Assembly (NCBI GenBank): GCA_949288485.1
Contig: CASEKC010000007.1
Location: 1 to 55,317 of the forward strand
DNA from: an uncultured bacterium
GTDB lineage: Bacteria; Bacillota_I; Bacilli_A; RFN20; CAG-826
Length of the DNA stretch: 55,317 nucleotides
Reading direction: 5' to 3'
The translations under genes were made by a program, and so were the position numbers. Every line of letters starts with the position of its first letter. Within the stretch, counting starts at the first letter, position 1. Below are positions 1-9,006 of the stretch, in pieces. The notes beneath the pieces were generated by a model. It did no database searches. It worked only from the letters and a program-made list of their open reading frames with translations, and was not told where the DNA came from.

Positions 1-249
1 ATTTTCACAAAAGATAATCTTTCGTATACTTTAATTTTAAAATATTTGCTATAAAATTGCCAAAATCAAAGTCATTGCAATAAAGAAATTTATTTTTTTT
101 GCGATGAATAGGCCATATTTTAAATTATATTATTTTATTTTAAAATCTTTTGCATTGAGTTTGATATTTAACGTTGAAGTAAAAGTGTATAGACTTTAAG
201 TGATATTTATCATAAAATATTTAAGCAAAATTTTAAGGAGGTTTAATTT

Positions 250-561
250 ATGCAGTGGTATGATTGGATATTCTGGGTAATATGTGTAATTATCATTGTT
301 TTAAGTTTACTCCAAGGTGGTAAGAGTGAAGGTGCATCTGGAGCTATTACAGGTGGTGGATTAAACGTATTTGTTAAAACAAAAGAAAGAGGAAGTGAAC
401 TTATCGTTTCATATTTAACTCTTGGATTTGGTATCGTATTCTTATTCTTAGCATTACTTTCTTCAGTCTTAGGAGTTGGAGGAAGTGATTCAAGTAGTGG
501 TGTAACTCCTGATGATAGTGTTACAACCGCAATTAACTTAATTACAAATTTCTTATTTTAA
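250..561 (+). CDS. secG: SecG, preprotein translocase subunit
   Basis: Small accessory subunit of the SecYEG channel, which moves unfolded proteins across the cytoplasmic membrane. The 103-residue protein has two hydrophobic segments (about 5-22 and 53-75) joined by the Gly-rich SecG loop LLQGGKSEGASGAITGGG. The C-terminal tail after TM2 is about 25 residues longer than a minimal SecG and is Ser/Gly/Asp-rich. A strong AAGGAGG lies 8 nt before the ATG. It is a single-gene unit closed by a hairpin terminator. Family identity is clear from the loop and topology. Confidence 0.9.
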   Translation: MQWYDWIFWVICVIIIVLSLLQGGKSEGASGAITGGGLNVFVKTKERGSELIVSYLTLGFGIVFLFLALLSSVLGVGGSDSSSGVTPDDSVTTAINLITNFLF

Positions 562-578
562 TAGTTAAAAAGATTAAT

Positions 579-612
579 AAAAAGTTGCTAGCGAGAGTTA
601 GCAACTTTTTCT
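579..612 (+). terminator. Intrinsic terminator of secG
   Basis: A stem AAAAGTTGCTA/TAGCAACTTTT with an 8-nt loop is followed by a T-run, 18 nt after the secG stop. Confidence 0.9.
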
Positions 613-616
613 TTAT

Positions 617-647
617 AAAAAAAGATAGTTATTCTTCATAACTATCT
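617..647 (-). terminator. Intrinsic terminator of the 656-1645 membrane gene
   Basis: A 10-bp stem AGATAGTTAT/ATAACTATCT with a 5-nt loop is followed, read on the minus strand, by six T. It lies just beyond the minus-strand stop codon and back to back with the secG terminator. Confidence 0.85.
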
Positions 648-655
648 ATAAGATT

Positions 656-1645
656 CTATTCCATTGGTGGACGTAAATATTTCATTGAGAGCCACATTGC
701 TCTAAAACCATAACACATGACATAAAGCATTGTCATATATTGGAAAGCGCCTCCCATGATATATCCAATAATTAATGCTAAGATTGCAGGAGAGAGTGTA
801 GCATGGAAGCCAATACCCATAATTTGATAGAATTTAATATTTCTATTAGGATTATTTTTACCTCTTGTCATTAAGAAGAGAATAGGAATAACAATAATAG
901 TAATTCCAGCATTAATTCCTAAACAAATTCCAACAGTCATTCCAACTTGTTGACCTCTTAAATCCAAATAACCTAAATCAAAGAAATGATTAATTTTATC
1001 TTCATAAAGAGCTTTAACTTCATTAATTGGAAGAGTTTCATCGATTCCTTCTTTAATATAATTTTTAAATGAAGGAATATCTTCGATATGAGTATATCCG
1101 CCATTAGCCATTCCAACAGCTTGTGCATTAGTAGGATTTACTAAATGAACTTGGAAAGATGTAGTAGAAATAAAGAAATAAGATTGAATATTTGGATTAT
1201 TTTCTAGAAGTGAATTAGCTTGATCACTTAATGAAGGCATTCCTTCGTTAGTATCAAAGAAATAATAATCAATTCTTGAATCTCCTCTTTCATAAGTATA
1301 AAGAGCGTTTTCATTGTTTCCTAATACTAAGCTAGCTTTATGATCTCTAATTTCAAAATCCAATGTTTCATCACTATTAACATAATTATATAAAGATTCA
1401 ACTAAGACATCATTATATTGATTATTAATTGAAGATGAACCATTTCTAGTTGCTTCAGTTGTCAAAACTGGAATAACAGAAATAAAGATAGAAAGAAGGA
1501 AAACAAATATCGATGAAATCCAATGTCTTACACCAATTTCTTTTACAATTCCATTGTTGATTAATGATTTAAGATAGAATAAAACTTTATTTAAGTTAAT
1601 TTTATTTTTCTTTACTTTTTTTGCCTTTACGTTTTTACTTGCCAT
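656..1645 (-). CDS. Polytopic membrane protein, DUF1189-like topology
   Basis: The 329-residue protein has a Lys-rich cytoplasmic N terminus, one membrane segment near 40-62, an extracytoplasmic domain of about 165 residues and three closely spaced C-terminal membrane segments (about 235-320). This layout resembles DUF1189 proteins (YvdJ type), but I see no diagnostic motif, so that is a suggestion only. A GAGGT site 8 nt before the ATG supports the start. It is transcribed divergently from the Nudix gene, and a perfect 24-bp palindrome lies between the two. Function unknown. Confidence 0.7.
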   Translation of the reverse strand: MASKNVKAKKVKKNKINLNKVLFYLKSLINNGIVKEIGVRHWISSIFVFLLSIFISVIPVLTTEATRNGSSSINNQYNDVLVESLYNYVNSDETLDFEIRDHKASLVLGNNENALYTYERGDSRIDYYFFDTNEGMPSLSDQANSLLENNPNIQSYFFISTTSFQVHLVNPTNAQAVGMANGGYTHIEDIPSFKNYIKEGIDETLPINEVKALYEDKINHFFDLGYLDLRGQQVGMTVGICLGINAGITIIVIPILFLMTRGKNNPNRNIKFYQIMGIGFHATLSPAILALIIGYIMGGAFQYMTMLYVMCYGFRAMWLSMKYLRPPME

Positions 1646-1662
1646 TAATTTTTACCTCAACG

Positions 1663-1686
1663 CTTAAATAGTATATACTATTTAAG
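1663..1686. promoter_or_regulatory. 24-bp perfect palindrome between divergent genes
   Basis: Half-site CTTAAATAGTAT is followed directly by its exact reverse complement. It sits between the start codons of the membrane gene (18 nt away) and the Nudix gene (24 nt away) and holds TATACT on both strands. It could act as a shared operator or as overlapping divergent -10 elements. Confidence 0.5.
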
Positions 1687-1710
1687 GAAAAGAAGATATA
1701 AAAAATTACT

Positions 1711-2109
1711 ATGGATAAGAAATATCAAAAATGCATATTAACAAATATGGTTATGGTTTATAAAGGAGACCAAATTCTTGTAATTAATCGTAAAAAGAGT
1801 GATTGGCCTGGATTATCATTTCCTGGAGGTCATGTTGAAAAAGATGAAACTATTGAAGAAAGTGTTTATCGTGAAATAAAAGAAGAAACAGGCTTAACTT
1901 TAAATAGTGTTAAATTATGTGCTGTTAAAGAGCGGAAATGGGAAGAAAATAATCGTTATTTAGGATTTTTATATAAAAGCGATGATTTTAATGGATCAAT
2001 TCATTCATCAAAAGAAGGAGAAATCTTTTGGATAAATAAAAAAGATATTAATAAATATCCATTAAGTGATGATTTTGAGGAACTTTTTGAACTTATCGAC
2101 AAAGCTTAA
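1711..2109 (+). CDS. Nudix hydrolase, MutT-like
   Basis: Predicted to hydrolyse a nucleoside diphosphate linked to another moiety, such as an oxidised dNTP, at a Mg-binding site. The Nudix box runs from GGHVEKDETIEES to REIKEETGL (about residues 37-59) and fits GX5EX7REUXEEXGU. The 132-residue length is that of a single-domain MutT family member. Substrate cannot be read from sequence. No Shine-Dalgarno lies at a usable distance; the purine stretch GGAAAAGAAG is about 16 nt or more upstream. The gene is followed by tmRNA with its own promoter. Confidence 0.85.
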   Translation: MDKKYQKCILTNMVMVYKGDQILVINRKKSDWPGLSFPGGHVEKDETIEESVYREIKEETGLTLNSVKLCAVKERKWEENNRYLGFLYKSDDFNGSIHSSKEGEIFWINKKDINKYPLSDDFEELFELIDKA

Positions 2110-2124
2110 TTTGGCTTCTAATAC

Positions 2125-2153
2125 TTGAAAAAACTGAATTTTATCATTATAAT
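2125..2153 (+). promoter_or_regulatory. Promoter of ssrA
   Basis: TTGAAA (2125-2130), a 17-nt spacer and TATAAT (2148-2153). Predicted start near 2160 gives a precursor about 24 nt longer at the 5' end than mature tmRNA, consistent with RNase P trimming. Confidence 0.75.
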
Positions 2154-2183
2154 TCTTTAAAATCTTTGAGATATATAGAAATC

Positions 2184-2555
2184 GGGGATGTCTTGGTTTC
2201 GACAGGGATTGATTTATCACTATTTGCAGTGGGATTGTCGCCTTAAAGACTAAAAACAAATATCTGGCAACAGAAATCAAAGATTAGCATTCGCTGCTTA
2301 ATTTGCAGTTAATCACATTTAATTTTATTTTAAGAATGCCGGAATAAAATTCTTCGTTTCTTCTTTTGAATTTTATTCTGTGATAGTTAAGAAACTCGTT
2401 TAAATGATGATTATAAATTTAAATTAAATTTCTATAATCTAGCGGCTGTAAAGTTTGTTAAGGTTGATAAGTCGTGAAATTTAAATCTTAACTAAACTGT
2501 AGAAGTAGTGGGGAATATTTCTTGGACCGGAGTTCGAATCTCCGCATCTCCACCA
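2184..2555 (+). ncRNA. ssrA: tmRNA (one-piece)
   Basis: Rescues stalled ribosomes with SmpB (encoded at about 33.8 kb). The acceptor stem GGGGATG pairs with CATCTCC and the 3' end is an encoded CCA. The T arm contains GGAGTTCGAATCTCC and the 5' domain has the conserved TCTTGGTTTCGACA. The tag frame appears to resume at GGC 2266 and end at TAA 2299-2301, encoding GNRNQRLAFAA; with the Ala from the charged tRNA-like domain the tag is AGNRNQRLAFAA. The resume codon is inferred from the usual Bacilli pattern and the LAxAA ending. The 372-nt length is normal for bacterial one-piece tmRNA. Confidence 0.95.
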
Positions 2556-2569
2556 TAAAAAAGTGTTAT

Positions 2570-2597
2570 TGCCTGTTTATAAATGACAGGCTTTTTA
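2570..2597 (+). terminator. Terminator of ssrA
   Basis: Stem GCCTGT/ACAGGC with a T-run, beginning 15 nt after the CCA end. Confidence 0.85.
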
Positions 2598-2613
2598 TTT
2601 GCTTAATATAAAT

Positions 2614-2629
2614 ATTTCCACGTGAAAAT
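2614..2629. promoter_or_regulatory. parS-like site 1
   Basis: ATTTCCACGTGAAAAT matches the Bacillus ParB site TGTTCCACGTGAAACA at 12 of 16 positions, including the central TTCCACGTGAAA. It lies in noncoding DNA. Two more copies occur at 33761 and 42723. Confidence 0.5.
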
Positions 2630-2653
2630 AATTTTTTATGTATCCAATTAGTT

Positions 2654-2682
2654 ACATTTGTATATTTTGAATAAACAAATGT
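2654..2682. repeat. Inverted repeat upstream of the WYL regulator
   Basis: ACATTTGT (2654-2661) and ACAAATGT (2675-2682) are separated by 13 nt, about 125 nt before the regulator start. Possible operator of the adjacent gene; nothing confirms this. Confidence 0.35.
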
Positions 2683-2808
2683 GCCAGATTTACGCAACAA
2701 ATCATAAAATATGTCATATTTCGGTTGAATTTAGCGAGATTTTCATAGATAAACAATTATTTACCATTTAAAATATTTTTATGGTTTTTAACAAGTGGAG
2801 AGGTCCTT

Positions 2809-3705
2809 ATGAGCGATTCAAATGATATTTTAAAAGCGGTAAAAATGTTAGGCTACCTTCAAAATCACTCACCGATGGCAATTTCTAGAAAAAAACTTTC
2901 TGAATATTTGGAATGTTCTATTAGATCTGTTACAAGATACGGAAAGAAATTAGAAGTTGTTGGGGTCGAATCTGTAAGAGGTAGAGATGGGGGCTTTTAT
3001 TATGGTGGTAAAGATGCTTTTCCTTTTAATCTAACTAATGTTGATGATTTATATAGATTAAATTTATCTATAAATTCCGAATATGTAATTGATAAAGTTA
3101 ACGAAATTAATAAAACAGGAATAGCTTTGTCAAAAGATTTGATATTTTCAAATAGTAATATTTCACAAGAAGATATTGAGAAAATGACGAAAATTACTGA
3201 AGCTATTTATTTAAAAAGAAGTATTAAAATTACATATGAGAAAAAAGGCAATTATTTTGATGCTTATATATGCCCAATTTGTTTTAAAAACTATGATGGT
3301 GTCGTTTATTTATTCGCTTACTATCGCAATTCTATTAGAGTTTATGATTTAAGGAAAGTTGATTTTAAAGATTATCAAGATAGACAATATACTATTAAAA
3401 AGGAAGATGTTGAACATATTAAAAAACTTCCTAATCATGAAATTTATGGCTCAGATGTTCCTTGCTCATTTACAATTAGAGTTTATAAAATTGCTTATAA
3501 TCGTTTTAAAAAATCCTTTAAAGATTTAGTTAAACTCAATTATGAATCAACTTATACAGACGTTACGATAAAAACAAAATCATATCATGAGGTTGTATCA
3601 TTATTATTGTCTTTAGGATCAAATGTTGAATTTGTTGATAAAGATAATGATGTCTTTAAATTATATAAAGAAGAATTATATAGAATGATGACACTCACTA
3701 GATAA
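2809..3705 (+). CDS. HTH/WYL-domain transcriptional regulator
   Basis: The N-terminal 60 residues form an HTH_11/DeoR-like winged helix (ISRKKLSEYLECSIRSVTRY). From about residue 125 to 240 a WYL-type ligand domain can be seen, with ICFKNYDGVVYLFAYYR followed by IRVYDLRKVDF, the usual R-x-[FY]-x-L-x-R-[IV] signature. Such proteins act as transcription factors that may sense nucleic-acid or nucleotide ligands. The start is fixed by GGAGAGG 5 nt upstream of ATG. It stands alone between terminators, with an inverted repeat and a parS-like site upstream; its targets are unknown. Confidence 0.8.
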   Translation: MSDSNDILKAVKMLGYLQNHSPMAISRKKLSEYLECSIRSVTRYGKKLEVVGVESVRGRDGGFYYGGKDAFPFNLTNVDDLYRLNLSINSEYVIDKVNEINKTGIALSKDLIFSNSNISQEDIEKMTKITEAIYLKRSIKITYEKKGNYFDAYICPICFKNYDGVVYLFAYYRNSIRVYDLRKVDFKDYQDRQYTIKKEDVEHIKKLPNHEIYGSDVPCSFTIRVYKIAYNRFKKSFKDLVKLNYESTYTDVTIKTKSYHEVVSLLLSLGSNVEFVDKDNDVFKLYKEELYRMMTLTR

Positions 3706-3730
3706 TTTTTAAATTAAAATTATTAAAATC

Positions 3731-3760
3731 GAGACTAGTTTTAAAACTAGTCTCTTTTTG
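3731..3760 (+). terminator. Terminator of the WYL regulator
   Basis: A perfect 12-bp stem GAGACTAGTTTT/AAAACTAGTCTC is followed by T5. Confidence 0.9.
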
Positions 3761-5134
<1,374 letters not shown>

Positions 5135-5161
5135 TTATTAAGCAACAATTTTTAAATCAAT

Positions 5162-5190
5162 AAAAGCGAGATCAAAAGTCTCGCTTTTTA
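5162..5190 (+). terminator. Terminator of eno
   Basis: Stem AAAGCGAGA/TCTCGCTTT with a 7-nt loop and T-rich tail. Confidence 0.9.
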
Positions 5191-5216
5191 TAATATCTTA
5201 TATTAATAAATTTTTA

Positions 5217-5271
5217 CCCTATATTACAGGGAATAAGTTTAATTATTCCCATACACCCTATACGTCGACGT
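5217..5271. other. GC-richer segment with competing hairpins
   Basis: CCCT 5217-5220 can pair with AGGG 5228-5231. The same GGG also begins GGGAATAA (5229-5236), which pairs perfectly with TTATTCCC (5243-5250). ACCCTATA occurs twice (starting 5216 and about 5254), and the 10-bp palindrome ACGTCGACGT lies at 5262-5271. None has a T-run. It may be a regulatory or small-RNA element; no known family was recognised. Confidence 0.3.
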
Positions 5272-5379
5272 CTACAAGACAAGAATGCTCCAATTTTAAA
5301 AAATATTCATTTTTGGTGCAAAATTAATAAACTTTTAATTTTAAATTTTATATCTATAAATTAGAGATATATTTTTAAA

Positions 5380-5408
5380 TTGTTCAATAAATTAAAAATT
5401 ATGATAAT
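5380..5408 (+). promoter_or_regulatory. Promoter placing the start codon at the 5' end
   Basis: TTGTTC (5380-5385), 17-nt spacer, GATAAT (5403-5408). The ATG at 5420 is 11 nt after the -10, so the transcript would have almost no leader. Confidence 0.65.
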
Positions 5409-5419
5409 ATATAGAAGTT

Positions 5420-6037
5420 ATGGCAAGAAGAAGTAGAAATTTTTTAAATACATTTGCCGTTAGTGCAGCAGCAATTTGTTTAGTTTATATCTTATTAAAT
5501 ATTGTTACGTTACTTGTAACATTAATAACAACAAGGACAAATATTGATGCTTTAGATATTATTTCTTTAGCAATTAATATTTGTTTTTATTGTTTAGTTG
5601 CGCTTTATTTTTATAGAGCAAGAAATGGAAATGGTGGAAGTGCTTATTATGCAATGCTTTGTCTTGCGCTTGCTACTTATTTAATTCCTTTCATTATGCA
5701 AATATTTACTGGAATTGTAACTTTAAATTTTAGCGTAATGATTCTTTCAATTTCTTTACTTGCAGGAATTATCTATTCAATTATTCTTATTTTAGAAAGT
5801 AGAAACCATAAAAAAGCTTATGTAATAACTCTTATTATCTTAGGTATTATTCTTTTAATTAGTGGATTAAGTAGTTTAATTAATATTTTATGGGTTAGTA
5901 TTTCTTTATTAATTAGTAATTTTGTTAATTTAAGTATTGGAGCATTAGCTAGTGAAATATTATTTATTTTAACTACAATTGTTAATTTTGGTTTTTCTTT
6001 AATTTTTGCATCATTCCCACTTTTATTAGTTAAGTGA
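5420..6037 (+). CDS. Polytopic membrane protein of unknown function
   Basis: The 205-residue protein is almost entirely hydrophobic, with about six predicted membrane segments and an Arg-rich start (MARRSRNF) that fits a cytoplasmic N terminus. No family motif was recognised. There is no Shine-Dalgarno, and a good promoter ends 11 nt before ATG, suggesting leaderless translation. The stop is TGA, direct evidence against a Mycoplasma-type code. The 3' end overlaps the convergent yolD-like gene by 12 nt, and the terminator for this gene lies inside that opposing frame. Confidence 0.7.
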   Translation: MARRSRNFLNTFAVSAAAICLVYILLNIVTLLVTLITTRTNIDALDIISLAINICFYCLVALYFYRARNGNGGSAYYAMLCLALATYLIPFIMQIFTGIVTLNFSVMILSISLLAGIIYSIILILESRNHKKAYVITLIILGIILLISGLSSLINILWVSISLLISNFVNLSIGALASEILFILTTIVNFGFSLIFASFPLLLVK

Positions 6038-6355
6038 AGTAAAAATATCATCATCAATACTTAAAATATTTGAAATAGGAATATAAAAGTTAGTGAAATA
6101 CACTAACTTTTTATTTTTATCAATAAAAGTTATTTTATCTACTATTTTATAAATATATCCATCAAAATATATTTTCAAAGATAAAGGATTAATAAAATCA
6201 TACTCATTAAGAGCTTTATTAATAATTTCTGATGTATCGTCTAATACAATTGGTTTTTCAATTTTATATTTCTCATACATCATTTTAGACAAATACTCAC
6301 CTTGTTCGACTAGCGAAGCAAAAGGGAGCCACTTTTTCATTCCTCTATCTGCCAT
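6026..6355 (-). CDS. YolD-like protein
   Basis: The N-terminal DRGMKKWLPFASLVEQ is the hallmark of the YolD family, followed by the usual small barrel-like half (VDKITFIDKNKKLVYF, then IPISNILSIDDDI). The 109-residue length is typical. YolD genes in Bacillus usually sit next to a Y-family DNA polymerase (UvrX type) and are thought to be linked to mutagenic repair; no such polymerase is seen here, so this is an orphan. No Shine-Dalgarno; on the minus strand a TAAAAT box lies 10 nt before ATG. It is divergent from the acetyltransferase fusion gene. Confidence 0.8.
   Translation of the reverse strand: MADRGMKKWLPFASLVEQGEYLSKMMYEKYKIEKPIVLDDTSEIINKALNEYDFINPLSLKIYFDGYIYKIVDKITFIDKNKKLVYFTNFYIPISNILSIDDDIFTSLN
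6085..6117 (+). terminator. Plus-strand terminator inside the yolD-like gene
   Basis: An 11-bp stem AAAAGTTAGTG/CACTAACTTTT with a 5-nt loop is followed by T-rich DNA. It would terminate the 5420-6037 transcript although it lies wholly in the opposing coding sequence. Confidence 0.75.
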
Positions 6356-6426
6356 AAGTAAAATTATTTTAACGCATTTTATTTTCTATTCATAAATAAA
6401 TTGATTTAAAATAGTGACAGTGTTTT

Positions 6427-7920
6427 ATGGAATTAAAATTTATAAATTTAGATATTAATCTTTTAAATAAAATCAAAGACCAATTATATAAAAATAATTC
6501 ATATATTTGTGATTATACACTCGCTATTTTATATATGCGGAAAGATTATTATGATATAAAAATAGCCTTTATCGATGAAAAAAATAATGAATTTATTTTA
6601 AAAGCTAAATATGATTTAGAAAATAATAAATATATGTTTTATTTTCCTTTTTCTTCTGATATTCAAAAAAGTATTGATTTAATAAATGAATATGCTTTAA
6701 AAAATAAGATTTTTCCACTTGAATATACTTGTTTAAATATGGAAAATGTCGAAAAATTGAAAGATTTTTATAAACATTATTATTTTCACTTCGATAGGAT
6801 GTGGAGTGATTATATATATAAAAATAATGACTTTGTTGAATTTAAAGGTAAAAAATATCAAAACAAACGCCATTTTGTTTCAAGATTTAAAAGGCTATAT
6901 CTTTTAAAAGAAAATATTGATAAAGGTGAAGAAATAAAAGAAAAACATAATATTGAAATTATTAAATATGAAAATAAGTTAGATGATGTTTTACTTTTAA
7001 AATGTTTTGATTTTATTGATGAATTTAAAAAAGATAAGTTTGGAATAGTAGGAAATAATGAAGAAATAGGCATAAAAGAAGAAGATTTTTCTAAAGAAAT
7101 ATTAAAAGTATTTTATAAACTAAATTTAACTTTATTTATTATGGTTGATAATAAAAAAATTATTGGATTATCTTTAGTTGAAATTGTTAACGATACTCTT
7201 TTTGATCATTTAGAAAAATGTAATAAAAAATATTTTGGAATTGTTCCTTATTTTGTTAACTATATTGCTACTTCTTATCAAGATAAAGTTATTTATTTTA
7301 ATAGAGAAGATGATAGTGGCGATTTAGGATTAAGAAAATCAAAAGAAGACTATCATCCATTTATGATGATTCATAAATATGCATTTAAAGTTTTAAATAA
7401 TATGACTTTATTAACAAATATTCCTACTTTAAAAGTAAATGATGATATCTTTTTAGAACCTTTAAATGAGAAAAATAAAGAAAATTATTATTTATTATCT
7501 ATTGATGAAAAAAGAAATAAATATTGGGGATATGATTATAAAAGCGATTTAAAAGGAAATCAAATTCCTGATAGTACTTATTTCTTTAATATGGTTAAAA
7601 ATGATTTTTTAAATAAAGAAAATACTGTTTTTATTATAAATTTTAAAAATAATTTTGCTGGTGAATTAGTTATTCATAATTATTTAAATGATAATAGTGT
7701 TGAAATCGGAATTAGGTTGATAGAAGAAATGGAAAATAAAAATATTGCTTTTAACGTAGTATCTTTTATTTTAAGTTATTTGAAAAACGAATTAAGTATA
7801 AGCAAGGCAAGGATGAAGTGTTATAAAGAAAATAAAAAGAGCGATAAACTAATCGCTCGATTAAATTTTAAATTTATTAATAGTGATGAAATCTATAACA
7901 ATTATGAACTTATTTTATAA
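6427..7920 (+). CDS. Fusion of DUF2156-like and GNAT acetyltransferase
   Basis: The 497-residue protein appears to have two units. Residues 1 to about 310 resemble DUF2156, the GNAT-like aminoacyl-transfer fold of lysyl-phosphatidylglycerol synthases, with FKGKKYQNKRHFVSRFKRLY as the clearest match; no membrane segments are present. Residues about 325-497 resemble a RimJ/RimL-type N-acetyltransferase (VFIINFKNNFAGELVIHNY, SVEIGIRLIEEMENKNIAF). Substrates are unknown. No Shine-Dalgarno is seen; TAAAAT (6407-6412) is 14 nt before ATG. The 3' end overlaps degV by 11 nt, and the degV terminator lies within this gene. Confidence 0.65.
   Translation: MELKFINLDINLLNKIKDQLYKNNSYICDYTLAILYMRKDYYDIKIAFIDEKNNEFILKAKYDLENNKYMFYFPFSSDIQKSIDLINEYALKNKIFPLEYTCLNMENVEKLKDFYKHYYFHFDRMWSDYIYKNNDFVEFKGKKYQNKRHFVSRFKRLYLLKENIDKGEEIKEKHNIEIIKYENKLDDVLLLKCFDFIDEFKKDKFGIVGNNEEIGIKEEDFSKEILKVFYKLNLTLFIMVDNKKIIGLSLVEIVNDTLFDHLEKCNKKYFGIVPYFVNYIATSYQDKVIYFNREDDSGDLGLRKSKEDYHPFMMIHKYAFKVLNNMTLLTNIPTLKVNDDIFLEPLNEKNKENYYLLSIDEKRNKYWGYDYKSDLKGNQIPDSTYFFNMVKNDFLNKENTVFIINFKNNFAGELVIHNYLNDNSVEIGIRLIEEMENKNIAFNVVSFILSYLKNELSISKARMKCYKENKKSDKLIARLNFKFINSDEIYNNYELIL
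7834..7858 (-). terminator. degV terminator inside the fusion gene
   Basis: Stem GAGCGAT (7839-7845)/ATCGCTC (7852-7858), followed on the minus strand by T5. It serves the minus-strand degV gene but lies in the plus-strand coding sequence. Confidence 0.75.
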
Positions 7921-8785
7921 GTGCTTTTTTTGTAACTGTTAAAGCTAATACACCTGGACCAGTATGTGTTGAAACGACAAGTGATAATGGTCTAAGTTCA
8001 AAAGAATCAACACCTAATTCAGCTGCAGCTTCTTTAATAAATTCTTCAGCTTCCTCTTTATTATTAGAATAAGCAGCGCCAAAATATAAATCTTTTTTAT
8101 CGATTCCTTTAAATTTTTCATTCATATCTTTTCTAATAGCATCAATTAAAACTTTTCTAGCTTTTTTTGAACCAATAACTTTTTGATAAGCATCAAGTTT
8201 TCCGCCAAAAATAGCTAATATTGGTTTTACGTGAAGTGCACCACCTAATAAAGCAGCAGCAGGAGTTACTCTTCCTCCCTTTTTTAGATATTTTAAAGTA
8301 TCAACCATTAAATAGATTGAAGAATTAGGACCTTCATCAACAATCGTTTTTTGAATTTCTTCTGGAGAATATCCTGCTTCAATTAATCTAAGAGCATCTC
8401 TAACGCTTTCTCTTAATGTTGGTTCAACCCTATGGTTGTCACAAACGAATACTTTTCCTTGGAATTCATCTTCTTGAGAAATCATTTTTGCACTATTACA
8501 TGCTTCAGATAGGCCACTAGAAAGTGGTATATGAATGATTGCATCATATTCTTTTAAAAGTTTAGCCCATAATTCCATTAATTCACCTGGAGATGGTTGA
8601 GAAGTTTGAACATCATCATCAGATGCTAATCGTTTAAAAAATGTTGCATCATCAATTGTCTCATTTTGGAAATAAGCTTCCCCATTAATAATAATAGGAA
8701 CTCTAACTATATATAAATTACCAGCTTGTTCAATTTCTTCTTTTGTAAATTGAGCGGTATCATCACTTGTAATACAAATTTTCAT
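7910..8785 (-). CDS. DegV family fatty-acid-binding protein
   Basis: DegV/FakB proteins bind a fatty acid and present it to the kinase FakA for phosphorylation. The 291-residue protein is full length. Visible family motifs are TSQPSPGEL, the phosphate-contacting IPLSSGLSEAC, DTLKYLKKGGRV, and the C-terminal VVSTHTGPGVLALTV. AAGGGG lies about 10 nt upstream of the ATG on the minus strand. No FakA (DAK-domain) gene is in the window. It is divergent from the macrodomain gene. Confidence 0.9.
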   Translation of the reverse strand: MKICITSDDTAQFTKEEIEQAGNLYIVRVPIIINGEAYFQNETIDDATFFKRLASDDDVQTSQPSPGELMELWAKLLKEYDAIIHIPLSSGLSEACNSAKMISQEDEFQGKVFVCDNHRVEPTLRESVRDALRLIEAGYSPEEIQKTIVDEGPNSSIYLMVDTLKYLKKGGRVTPAAALLGGALHVKPILAIFGGKLDAYQKVIGSKKARKVLIDAIRKDMNEKFKGIDKKDLYFGAAYSNNKEEAEEFIKEAAAELGVDSFELRPLSLVVSTHTGPGVLALTVTKKALIK

Positions 8786-8961
8786 AAATAAAATTACCCC
8801 TTAAAACTTTAAAATTCTATCATTTAATATGTTTTTTTAAAATCTAATACTAATTACTAGATAAAAAAGTATCAAATAACATTATCTAGTTTTAAATTCT
8901 ATATATATTTTTAAACGGTTTTTATCGTTAAAAAACGTTTTCTATTAACCTAGATATTAAT

Positions 8962-8990
8962 TTGAAAATGATAGGTTATTTTACTATAAT
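8962..8990 (+). promoter_or_regulatory. Promoter of the macrodomain gene
   Basis: TTGAAA (8962-8967), exactly 17 nt, TATAAT (8985-8990). It overlaps an upstream in-frame ATG and therefore argues for the start at 9007. Confidence 0.85.
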
Positions 8991-9006
8991 TAAGCAGGAG
9001 AAAAAT

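Noticed and set aside
2062-2280. Minus-strand open frame across the Nudix end and tmRNA
   Set aside because: It overlaps the tmRNA 5' domain and shows no protein features.
8962-9006. Upstream start for the macrodomain gene
   Set aside because: The stretch contains a consensus -35/-10 promoter, and AGGAG is positioned for ATG 9007, which also matches the usual macrodomain N terminus.
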